From: Trichostrongylus colubriformis
Taxonomy: Eukaryota; Nematoda; Chromadorea; Rhabditida; Trichostrongylidae
Direction of reading: 5' to 3'
NCBI GenBank assembly: GCA_963978905.1
Contig: OZ022256.1
Span: 47,478,001 to 47,542,000, forward strand
Length of the DNA stretch: 64,000 nt
The position numbers were made by a program, and so were the translations under genes. The stretch's first letter is position 1; each line of letters starts with the position of its first letter. This document shows, one piece after another, positions 31,206-42,033 of the stretch. The notes under the pieces are model-generated. The model did not search any database and had not been told where the DNA came from. It worked only from the letters and a program-made list of their open reading frames with translations.

Positions 31206-32950
31206 ATGATCTGTACACCGCCAATTTCAAGGGACTCTTCAAGACTCGTTACCTGATCGGTAGCAAGACGATCAATAGAAAGATCTAAACCTACATGCTC
31301 ATGAGTCATAAATCCCGCATGCTACTTTGTGAATCGATGCCGAGTAGCTTGTGGTGCCAAAAGTCATACTCAGATTTACAGGCACTTGCAGTTACTAGTT
31401 GCGGTGAACCGAATCTGCTGTCTACTGAACTATCACCATCGTCTGACTTCTCCTCGAGATAAAAGACACCTTTGTAATGAAAGGACGACCATCATGGTGG
31501 TACATGAATAGACACCCATTAAGATAGTGTCGGAGATAAATCTTTGCTCGTCTGCGATAAGATGAAGCCTGGAGGGGGTGCATTACTCGGAAAATACTAC
31601 TGGCTTTTTTGTACCAAAGCTATTCACCCACTTCGCAGATCCTTTCTACTAGGTTTAGGCCAAGATCAGATCCTTAGGTATTCCTAGTTGGCCATGTTCG
31701 CACCGTTTAGCACACTAAAAACGTATAGGAAACAAACGCATCAAAACACAGCAAGAAATAGAAAAAAATGATGTGCCACCTCTACATTCCTGAAATCGCA
31801 ACTCAAGGGCACGTGCACGAAAATAAGTCCTGTTAATAAGACTCTATAGCAAATGTGAAAAACCAAACGCGTTCGCCATTATCTGAAAATGACACTTCCA
31901 CGATTTGAAGCATTCAATTCCGACTGTGAATAGCCCGCTTGCGGTGGTGTATGGAGTTCATTCGTAATACAATCGGATCTATTCTCAAGATCGTGTTTAC
32001 TAATAGATGGTGAGAAATCTTTCCTTTCAATTTCATCTCTGGAAAGGTATTGACAGGCTGTAACGTGTGACAGATATAATAGGAGCGCTATCAGAGTAGG
32101 GCGAGGGAACCCCACTGTGTTCTGCTTTTCTAACGTGAAGAGCTAGAGCGTAGCCGGATCGTTTGGAGGTAGAATCCGCCATGAACTGCGTGAAGAAACG
32201 ATTCATGCCTAGGAATACGTCATATTTGCTTAAATACACACCTCGCAATAATGTGAGCGTAACCGCGCCCGTTACTGAAAATAGAGGTCCTGAGCTCACC
32301 AGAGAAGAAACGAACGGAAACCCTCGGGAACATCACGAAAAAACAAGACCTCCTCCCCGGAGAACAACCGGATCCTTCCTTAATAGTATCGCTTGCGGTT
32401 TAGCGATACCATCGTTTTCACTGTCACTGTTTCTATTTCAGTGTGCTAGCGTTGTTTCCACCATTGGGATCTTCTCTTATCACATCTCAACGCAGGGGCC
32501 CGCTAGCTTCTCTCGCCACGAAAACTACGTTGGAAATAGGTTTGTCCAATGGAAGATGAGGTTTGGTTGAAGGTACCAGGAGGGGGCAAGGTAAGAAAGC
32601 GTATGTTAAAACACTTTCCTCTGTAAAAGAACCTTCGAGCTCGGAAAGCGTGTAGCGAAAATTGGTTTTTGGAGAGCTATTGCTATTCTGGCGTTTTTCA
32701 CTCCGAACTGCACGCTTCACCGCCACGCTTCAGACGGGCCGACGCCATTGTCATTTGGTGTCGCGTGAGGCGAAATGGAATTCAATAATAATGATGGTAA
32801 ACAAATGAAACAGCAGACGGCAAAAACAGTTGAAGCAATGAAAGCTAGAACAAGCGAAAGAATGAGACAAGAAGGTGTTCAGATCAGGCAAGAAACAATG
32901 AATCCACACTGGACGTCTTGGCAAGGCGTCATGTGTGCAATTAACGAACT
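31206..32950. other. Intergenic, no supported gene
   Basis: Open frames at 32163-32570 (+) and 32033-32299 (-) overlap each other and show no known domain or splice pattern. Confidence 0.4.
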
Positions 32951-32959
32951 GGACGCCAT

Positions 32960-33165
32960 CGTAAGCCCATATCATAAGCCAAAATCGCCCCTTTCGATGT
33001 CTTTGAGTGGGTACTTCTTGGTTATGTTCAAGCGGGCACAGTATTGTGCAGCCGCAACAAGGGTGCAGCTTAAGTTTTTCCAAGGATCTACTGGCCGCCC
33101 CACGAAGGTAAGCTGCTAAACTGATTACTGCGTGGTGTGCGTTCCAGCAGCAAGGGAAGAATCCC
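32960..33165 (-). repeat. Dispersed ~200-bp repeat, copy 3
   Basis: This copy of the 25605-25800 family is diverged but keeps GGATC-TTGG, CCGCTTGAACATAACC and the surrounding order on the minus strand. Confidence 0.55.
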
Positions 33166-33213
33166 TTCAAAATGTTGTTCAGAGTTTGCGATTCGAGCGA
33201 ATAGGCGATTAGG

Positions 33214-33254
33214 CTATCCTACTATATATAATCGGCTAAGTCTGTCTGTCTGTC

Positions 33255-33311
<57 letters not shown>

Positions 33312-34212
33312 GTGTGTGTGTATGTGTATGTGTATGTGTGTGTATGTGTGTGTGTATGTGTGTGTGTATGTGTGTGTATGTATGTGTGTGTGTATGTGTG
33401 TGTGTATGTGTGTGTGTATGTGTGTGTGTATGTGTGTGTGTATGTGTGTATGTATGTGTGTGTATGTGTGTGTATGTGTGTGTGTATGTGTGTGTGTATG
33501 TGTGTGTATGTGTGTGTATGTGTGTGTGTATGTGTGTGTATGTGTGTGTATGTGTGTGTGTGTGTTTGTCTGTCACGAAATTCATATCGCGCGACGCAGC
33601 AAAGCTTGGAACCTGATTTTTTGATGTGATATAGGGGGTGATAAGGGAACATTATCGGTGAGAGATCGGAAGTGATAGCAAGTGATAAGAGGTGATAAGG
33701 AGCCTCGAAAGGAGAGTGGCGGGAAATTCATATCGCGCGACGCAGCAAGCCTAGGAACCTGATTTTTTGATGTGATATAGGGGGTGATAAGGGAACATTA
33801 TCGGTGAGAGATCGGAAGTGATAGCAAGTGATAAGAGGTGATAAGGGGCCTCGAAAGGAGAGTGGCGGGAAATTCATATCGCGCGACGCAGCAAAGCTAG
33901 GAACCTGCTTTTTTAAAGTGATATAGGGGGTGATAAGTGAACATTATCGGTGAGAGATCGGAAGTGATAGCAAGTGATAAGAGGTGATAAGGAGCCTCGA
34001 AAGAGAGTGGCGGGAAATTCATATCGCGCGACGGAGCAAAGCTGAGAACCTGAATTTTTAAAGTGATATAGGTGGTAGTAAGGGGACATCAATGGTGAGG
34101 GAACGGAAGCGATAGCAACTGATAAGAGCTGATAATGGGCGTAGAAAGTGAATGGCGGCATATCTTTCGTCAAAACAAAGCTGGAATCCTGAATTTTCAA
34201 AGTAATATGGGG
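33214..34212 (-). mobile_element. Composite 145-bp tandem-repeat element, copy 2
   Basis: It starts with ATCCTACTATATATAATCGG, then a CTGT run and a long TG/TATG microsatellite. The stretch CACGAAATTCATATCGCGCG follows, then about four units of 144-146 bp starting near 33575, 33719, 33863 and 34009. It is the inverted form of copy 1. The first three units are nearly identical and the fourth is diverged. Confidence 0.7.
33240..33570. repeat. TG/TATG microsatellite
   Basis: About 330 bp of TGTA and TG units. It creates long open frames of Cys-Val or Thr-His repeats on both strands, which are not genes. Confidence 0.95.
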
Positions 34213-34214
34213 GT

Positions 34215-34650
34215 GGTATCCTACTGTAGATAAGCTCCACCCATAGTGGGCGGGGTGTGCACTGAAATGTTCCGTTTTCAGACCGAAAATTGTTAAATGG
34301 GTTCCAATGTGCCCCAAACATGAGGGGGAGAATGGATTTAGGTTAGCGATGAGTTTCTGAAGGTCAGAAAAGAATCCTGAGCACAGTGGGCGGGGCGTTT
34401 GCGGTGGTGAGCGGAACTTGGACATTTTATGAAAAACGACCTGTGGAGATGGGGACAAGTGTGGGATGGGTAGGGCATGGCACAAGAAGTATAGATCATA
34501 CATCGATCAAGTTAAGCTCCGCCCACGGTGGGCGGGGCGTGCACTGAAATGTTCTCTTTTGAGAAAATAAATTGTTAGTTTGGTTAAAATGTGCCCCAAA
34601 CGTGGGGAGAAGATGGATTTAAGTCAGCGATGAGTTTCTACATGAAATCC
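34215..34650. repeat. GC-box repeat with internal duplication
   Basis: The motif GCTCC(A/G)CCCA..GTGGGCGGGG followed by (T/C)GTGCACTGAAATGTTC occurs at about 34227 and again at 34517. An inverted, decayed copy lies in the second Srx intron (about 42890-43020). Confidence 0.6.
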
Positions 34651-34659
34651 TTTTATGTA

Positions 34660-34917
34660 TAACCAGTTGGCTGGCGCACACTACTGCGCGCGATTCATGT
34701 CGACGTGCAAAATGGGTTCAATGAAAAGCGACTTATCTATATTACTGCCGAAAGCTTTCTTATCATGTCACCTCTCCTGTTTCTTTGCAATTTGAAAGCT
34801 CAGCTGAAGGCAGAGGAAAGAAAAATTTACTCAATCCCATACACAACGGTGATCATGTCGATCAAACCCATTTTGCAAAAAATCGCCATGAATCAGTGTG
34901 CGCCAGCCAACTGGTTA
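34660..34917. mobile_element. MITE family A, copy 2
   Basis: The ends are TAACCAGTTGGCTGGCGCAC and, inverted, GTGCGCCAGCCAACTGGTTA, with a possible 2-bp TA duplication. The length is about 258 bp. It shares with copy 1 the stretch GCGCACACTACTGCGCG. Confidence 0.85.
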
Positions 34918-34979
34918 GTGATAAAGGGCAAAATATCGGTTTGGCTGTGAGACGCCTGAATCAACTGATCGTCTAGCGA

Positions 34980-36480
34980 TACATACCTATTCCTCCTCGC
35001 CTGATCGATACATATCTTTTTCCCTGATCGCCTAATCGCTTGAATCGCGAACTCGGGATTTCGAAACTGCTTCGTCCCTCAAATACTAAAGTCTGCCTCG
35101 TTTCAGGAGCCTCGCTTCGCTGCATTATATGCGAGTAAATGCCCTTGCCATTTTCACCACTTTGGTCATTTCGATTCTTGTGATAACCGTATTCAATAAG
35201 CTTATTTCACCTTACTTTCATGAGCACTACAGTTAGTTTTTTCACCCACTTTCTCTTCGTATTGTTCGGATGGAGAACGGAGGGCAGAGATAGAAGTGTG
35301 AGTGACCAGCTCCAGCTCAACACGACTAAGGAGAAGGAAACATAAAATGTTATAAATGCATGCGCACTAAAACAACTGGTACAGGCTGCTACATTTCCAG
35401 TTACAGTAAGCATTACCCATACACCGCAGCCGAAGCCACTCTTGCCACTGATTCTACCCTCTGACTGCTGCCTCCACTACAGGTGTACGTGACGTGACAA
35501 CCGAAAGGCTTACCCTACGGCTGACTTGTTACAAACGTGTTTCAGCCTCGAGCAACACCACTTCATCTTCTGTTTTGCAGCAAATATGGTTGATAATTAA
35601 TGAGTTGTCTCGAAGCAAGCGCACCCCGGTTATTAGTTGTTAGCCTTAAGCAGTCGCATGGCTCCTTGTCGCAATGATTTCATGCGTAATTCGACGTATT
35701 GCTTGGGCGCTTCCAACTTTCCTCTGAGAAGGTGTAGCAAGTGCTTGCAGGGAATATCCACCAAATAACAGAGAGAAGTCCATACACTCGAGCGCACGGC
35801 GCCTGGAAAAGACACTGTATGGTAAAACATCGAAGTTGGCCAATGCTCTTCCAGACAAATATTCAGCAGCCTTGCATTTACCTGAAAGCTGCGAAGTGCA
35901 TGGGAGGTTTCAGATGATCTTTGATGAAGCAGCATTTATGCTTCGGAGCGCTCATTCAGCATGGGAAAGGAGGGGTTATTGAGTTGGTGCAGGGTGGAAA
36001 GCCAATGTACTTGTACTGTGGATAATATCGCTGGCTCTCAATATCAAATGTGCTTTAATCCTTTGTAGAAAGGCTACTCTTTTACGATGACGCCCTACAA
36101 CATATGAAAGATGTGTTGGAGATGGACTACGATGTGCTATGGAATCAGCCAGAATTCTGTTTGGCGTTTTTGAAGGTACATTGGCCACGTTTCTTTTTAG
36201 CATTCGCTTAGAGTACAGCGTAATGTCAAATTAATTGGCCACGACGATGAACGATCCCTCCACGTTGAATGGGTAGTATAGAAAGTAAATCCCACCCCCA
36301 GTGGTTGGTGGCGTGAGAAACCAAAAAAGCAGTAATCGAGCATTCCTCACTACTCCCACAACTGTGAGTCCCGTGACGACACCTTGACATTCGACACACC
36401 AAATCAACCAACTCTTTGGATCAGATGACGGTGAATAGTCTGCGATTCGACTATCGCGCTTCAATGACGATAACCACGAG
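34980..36480. other. Intergenic, weak minus-strand frames
   Basis: Minus-strand frames at 35633-35935 and 35976-36203 are open and separated by a splice-like CTTTCAGGTAAATG, but no domain is recognisable. A host exon cannot be excluded. Confidence 0.3.
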
Positions 36481-36484
36481 GCGC

Positions 36485-36760
36485 GGGTGTGTCTACTTAC
36501 AACAGAAAAGCTTCGCGGCGCCACCAGTACAACTTGCGGGGTCGATTGCTCTAGGAGCCCGGCGGAGCGTGGCTGCGTCACCTCTGCACTTCCACACATG
36601 CCACACTACCTCGAGCACCCATGCCACCCTGCCTCCTCCACCCGTGCCACACTGCCTCGCTTGAAGGCAGCCATGTCCTTCCACTGGCACTCGCACCCGC
36701 CGCGCCCCTAGCCGCGGGCGGCCACACGATTTTTGTCTCAATTAGTCACACCCTATCCAC
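36485..36760 (+). mobile_element. MITE family B, copy 1
   Basis: It begins GGGTGTGTCTACTTACAACA, has a GC-rich body with CTTCGCGGCGCCA and repeated CATGCCACACTGCCTC-like units, and ends in a decayed inverted form near 36755. It is related to the copies at 36932-37160 and 38023-38289. Confidence 0.65.
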
Positions 36761-36931
36761 GCTGTCGCATTACAACGCCTTGAAAGGACCGTCCCCTTTT
36801 CTACTCTGTGTCTCTCCACACGGTTGCACTCTAGACGGTTCAACACGCAAGCTTCTGAAGCTTCTAGTTCACTGGGGTGGAGCGAATCCAGACGGCTGGA
36901 CAGGCCCGCTACGCTACGCCAGAGAGGGTTC

Positions 36932-37170
36932 GTGCAGGTATGACGGAAAATCGCGTGGCCGCCCGCGGCGAGTGGCGCGGCGCGTGCGAGTGCCAGTGGC
37001 AGGACATGGCAGCCTTCAAGCGAGGCAGTGTGGCATGGGTGGAAGCGCAGAGGTGACGCAGTCACGCTCTGCCGGGCTCCCATGGGCAATAAATTCGCCA
37101 GTCGTACTGGTGGCGCCGTGAGTGAAAGGCCGCGAAGCGGTTTTCCGTCATATCTGCACACACTCCGACA
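36932..37170 (-). mobile_element. MITE family B, copy 2 (inverted)
   Basis: The minus strand matches copies 1 and 3 over the GC-rich body (landmarks GTCACCTCTGCGCTTCCACC and GGCGGCCACGCGATTTTCC). The TIR ends are degraded. Confidence 0.65.
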
Positions 37171-38022
37171 GAGAGACCGGCCTTCACAGCAGTCGCATAC
37201 CAAGTCTCACCGGAGCATATTTTCTCGACCCTAGTGTATTAGCGAAGTGCCAGCAAGTTATCTGAATGGTAGCAACGCAAGACATCGCCCACAGTTGCGC
37301 CATGCGGTGGTTGACACATCACCCAGCGTGAGCCGTATGCACGTGCCATTTCCAGTTTTTTCCGTGGAGCTACATGACCCACGTTTCCCTCTGGCTTTGC
37401 TGTAGTTCCATATTGGAGGAAGATCGTTGCACATAGCGGAAAAATTGCAGTTCCATGAGGCCTATCAAACATTCGTGGCTGAAGCAAGATCGGATTTCAG
37501 TGGTAAAATCATGAAGGTTTCACGCTATAACAAGTATGCTGTGATCGATATGCACTAGATATTGCTGTTGAACCGTTGTTGTTGTCCCATTCACTTTTCT
37601 TTTACGATCTCTTTCAGTTTCAATGAAGCCTTTTATCAATTCTGCGTTATTACTTGCATCAACGCAAAGAATTGCGTTGAAATTGCGCCATTTGACAGCT
37701 ACAAAAACCTAAAGAAAGAATTCCGGTGTTGTATGTGGTTGCTCTATGACTGAATTTTTTGTGACCCTTCCATTCCCATGGCGAAGTAAGCACGTCTTCA
37801 AGCGGTCAAGCATAAGGGCACTGGGCACGACGGTTCGTGGTAAAAAACAGTATTTGTTAATAATCAATAGCGAGTTTAGTGATTCAGCAACTGAAAAAAT
37901 CAGAAAATTGCCGAAAAGGGTGTGAGAGCTTGTATCCTGCAGGTAATTTTGAGCGTTCGAGGGATTCTGTTCGATTCCAACTTTGAACTCATAGAAGACG
38001 TGAACAGTGAACGCCGCAAACT

Positions 38023-38289
38023 TGGGTGTCTACTTACGTGTCTACTTACGACAGAAAATCGCTTCGCGGCGCCAGCAGTACGATTTGCCGAATTGTTGAC
38101 CTTGGGAGCCCGGCAGAACGTGGCTGCGTCACCTCTGCACTTCCACCCATGCCACACTGCCTCCTGCACCCATGCCACCCTCCCTCCACCCATGCCGCAC
38201 TGCCTCGCTTAAAGGCTGCCGTGCCCTGCCACTGGCACTCACACCCGCCGCGGGCGGCCACGCGATTTATTGTTGTAAGTAGACACACC
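38023..38289 (+). mobile_element. MITE family B, copy 3 with 9-bp duplication
   Basis: The inverted ends GTGTCTACTTAC and GTAAGTAGACAC enclose 267 bp. CCGCAAACT at 38014-38022 and 38290-38298 is a 9-bp direct duplication, the size made by Mutator-like (MULE) transposases. The left end has the TIR motif twice in tandem. Confidence 0.8.
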
Positions 38290-38299
38290 CCGCAAACTC

Positions 38300-38496
38300 A
38301 GGCCGTGCTGCGATCAAATCGGCCAGTTGCGTTTGCGCACATAACTGCGGTGCCCAACGCATTCCTAGAGTGTTTCGTTCGGAAACGCAGAGAATCAACT
38401 GCCGCACTGCGTGGCCTCGCCTACTACTGCACAGGGTGCAGCAAAGATATTGACCGCCTGACAAAGCCATACCGTATTAAGAAGAAAGCGGTATGA
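38300..38496 (+). other. Short unidentified frame
   Basis: The frame after the MITE reads about 65 codons ending AYYCTGCSKDIDRLTKP and a Lys-rich tail. It could be an exon or a piece of a zinc-binding domain; I do not recognise it. Confidence 0.25.
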
Positions 38497-38499
38497 ACT

Positions 38500-40262
38500 T
38501 GATCTTCATTGGTATATGTGATCAACAAACAGCTCCTAGTATAACATATATGCCCCAAAATTCGACAGCCCCTAGTATATCATAGCCCCAGAAGCCTTTG
38601 GCTTGGGACAGCGAAAAAGGGGCGAGGAAAAGCATCTGCCGATAGTTGCGGGTGATCGCCGGACAGTAGTCACATGCTCTCGTAGGAGTAATCTCAGAAG
38701 CAGCGATGGAATTGTGTGTAGTAATGCAGGCCTTGTCCTTCAAGATACTCTGATTTAAGCGACTTGGGTATGGAAGGGCGCTGCCGTGGGACAGTGCGGC
38801 CGCGCAAATCTGACCACAAATGGATAAGAGATAAAGTAATAGCGTTAATCTCTCCTTCCTATGGGATACGCCGCGCATTTTGGTTCCATTCACAATCGTG
38901 GTGGAAGGTAAATGTGATTCGGCCTATACAATGAATTACGGGGCCAGTCGATGTACAAGTCAGAACTTTTATTCTCCCATACGAGCCCAGTACCAATTCA
39001 CTTTCCCGCAGGAACGGAAGGCTTGGTTAGCCTAGGCGGGCGTTGATGCCGGATCTGACCCCGCACCATAAGAGTGGGGTGCACGTCACCTGTCTCTTTC
39101 CTCGTTTCCCTGCCTAAGCCAACGATATTTGATTCGAAACCAATCAGCAGAATTACCTCGACGATGGCATCAGGAAACACGCCTCCCCTGATGATACTTC
39201 ACCTAATTTAGATGATTTTCACGAAAAGGTAGTCCCAACCTCGAGGCATGATTGCAGCAGTACTGATATCAGTACAGCCTTCACGACTTCATCACGTTGC
39301 AGTAATGACTAGCAAACACCATGAATTTTCACCGCCTTCTATGTAGTGCTTTGATTCCTTCTTGAGCATCTTGAAGGGCGAAGTCCACACTACTATTAGA
39401 TCATTCGATCCTCTGAAGTGTTACCATATTCTAGGTACGCGTTATGAAATGGCTGTTGATTATTTCAAGATGAACTGGTGTTGATATTAAATGGTAAGGC
39501 TTTGTCAAGCAGACAATAGTTTTCCCCTCCCTGTGCAGTCCTTATGCGGCACGGCATAATCGATAGCCATCCTTTTTGACCACACAAAATCACATGCAAA
39601 ACGGAGGCTCCGAATCTGGACACGTGATCCATTGATCGTGAACGGATGGTCCTATCCGAATCCGGAGTCGACAGTTATCGGTTGCTTCATAGAGATCATT
39701 GACACCTAGTGTTTGCCCGTTGCAATTAACATTGGCCCTTGTTATTCGGCTACCAGCAAACGTTAATGTTTTGATTGCTGCCGAATCACTCTTTCAGTGT
39801 TGCTCAATGAGAGCAACTTTCAAAAGTGTCTTCCGTAATAGCCTAAGTAGGTGTGGGCTACAGCACTGCAGAGAAAATAGGGGTGGTGAGTGGTTACCCA
39901 GTGAAAAAGAGCAAACAAGTTAAGAAATAGCAGGAGAGCAATGCAGTCACGCTCCCAGACATTCAGGAGAATGAATTTGTCAATGCATGAAACCTAGCGA
40001 GCTATGGCCCAGCTCCCGAAACCATTAAAGAATTCCGACCGCCGAGCAGTTCAGCTCTGCCCAGTTCTACCTTGTGGTATGAAGAACAACTACCCTGAAT
40101 AGCCCCTAGTATCATAGGCTCTCAATTTTGAGCCGTGAGAATGGACGTATTTTTGTATCATCGCTCCTTTATTCCCATTGAAGCACTGACCTACTTCGAT
40201 TTTATATTGAATGTGCCCTCGAAAAGAAAGCTACCAAGTTAGCCATCATTCTACTAACATAC
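38500..40262. other. Intergenic, no supported gene
   Basis: The motif CCCCTAGTAT(A)TCATA recurs at 38535, 38569 and 40106. Nothing else stands out. Confidence 0.4.
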
Positions 40263-40266
40263 TTAA

Positions 40267-40818
40267 AGGCATCATTAGGGGAAAGTCGGACGAAAAGTAA
40301 AAGTAGTAGTGCATATGGAAGTCGAGATGTCTAGTAATAGGACAGTGGAGAAAAAACGGATGGAAATGGCCAAAAACCCGAGAAATGGGACCCCCTTCCC
40401 ACCGTTGGTTTTAGGCGTGGACGACCTTCCCGTCAATACGCGGGTAATCTGATCTAGTTTTTCATTGGCATGTTGCCAAGTAAACACAAGGGAATGCTTG
40501 GAATTATGACAGCATCTATTGTTTGGAGTGAGCTTCAAGCTAAAACAGCGAAAGCGCGCCGCAAAACCTTCGATCTTGCCTCATCTCCCTGACCGCTCTC
40601 ACCCCAGTCAATCGGGAATTACGCCATCGAGAGGCGGAACCGCTGTGTCGAAGAGGCGGAACCGCTGCATGGTTGCGCATTTTCGTGGCGTTCTCCACCT
40701 CGGACGGGCGCTTTTTCACCGGGATTTCGCTACAGATAGCCTTTCTAGGCCCAGGACTACCATGTGAGTGACTTCTTGTAGGGATTTCTTCATTACCGCC
40801 TTACCCCTAATGATGTCT
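40267..40818 (+). mobile_element. piggyBac-type MITE, family C copy 1
   Basis: A 552-bp element bounded by TTAA (40263-40266 and 40819-40822), with inverted ends AGGCATCATTAGGGG and CCCCTAATGATGTCT. TTAA flanks are the hallmark of piggyBac-type insertion. It is inverted relative to the same-length copy at 51746-52297. Open frames inside it are not shared between copies and it is presumably non-autonomous. Confidence 0.88.
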
Positions 40819-40822
40819 TTAA

Positions 40823-42033
40823 CAGAACGCTTAATTGAAATTTCTGCTATTCAAATGCAAAGACCCTTCTTCTAGCGGGAGATACCCGAGTAAAATCCAC
40901 AGTATAACCTGCTCTGCTCTACTTCCGTGTAATGTGTGATCTGGGGCGGAATGGTCGATCAAGGAACGACTTACAAACAACTTCAGCCATGTTTTCTAAT
41001 GAGTTCACTTGAGGTTTAATTGCGCTGCTTCATAGCGGCCTTCTCCGTCAGATGGTGCGTCAGCCCACGCGACAGCTCCTGGTCCTCCAGCACGTTAACA
41101 TCTTGCTGATGTTTCTTTTAGAAAATCAGTGTTGCTTTATCCTTTGATAGGCCTCAAAACACTGCTTTCCCTTATCTCCACCCCTTTCATTTCGAGAGAA
41201 TCTTCTTGGACTTCTCTACATAGTTACCCATCAATGGTCTGCTTCGTGGCTATGGAGGCTGAAGCAACAAAGACCTTCGGACGGATTTCAATTACCCCTT
41301 CCATTTACTTCAATTTCCTTTTCAATGACAACTGCCTTATTCAGACAGCTGTGCTGGCCAGCCAAAATCTTTTGTTTTGAAGTGAAGCTCAAATTCAACA
41401 CGACCAGCAAAGACTGAAAGTTTTTTTTTTGTGTTCACTTCGAAACAACTATGAGATCATGGAAACAACCCAACAGTTACTTCAAGCCAAATGTAACTCC
41501 GACAGAGCAGTAAAAGAGGAGAACAGAGATTTTTCCAAGCAATGATGAATACCATATACTCAGATCTAGAGCGCAGGTGGAGAATGACTGCTGCTTTGCT
41601 ACATATCTGAAGGCTCGTGTGAGGCGGAAATTGGAGACGTCCCTAAAAAATCGTAACATATTTATATGTATGTACTTTTATTGTTCAAACTCGATAACCA
41701 AGTTGCTATACTACATGCTATCGCTTTGTATATATCTCTATCTGTATCTTTGTATGTATCAGTTAAAATTGTTTGAATAACTAATGCCAACATTTACCTT
41801 CATTTCACGGTAATTGTTACCGAAGCATTTTATACTTTGAAATATTGTTTAAACCCAATGAAATGTAAATGAAGCTCATGGGTGCGTCTCTGTCCTCCCG
41901 ACGATGATACTTTTTATCCATGCGTTCCAGACCACTTCAGTAAGGAAGCTGTAACGAGCTACATTTCTTCATCTACTCATGACGTTTATTCAAAAATGAT
42001 CACGTTGCAAATTCATGAAAGCTCTCTTCAGAA
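40823..42033. other. Upstream region of the Srx gene
   Basis: No gene was seen. It must contain the promoter of the receptor gene, but I recognise no element. Confidence 0.4.

Noticed and set aside
33236..33652. Long frames of Cys-Val, Met-Cys or Thr-His repeats on both strands
   Set aside because: They are pure translations of the TG/TATG microsatellite.
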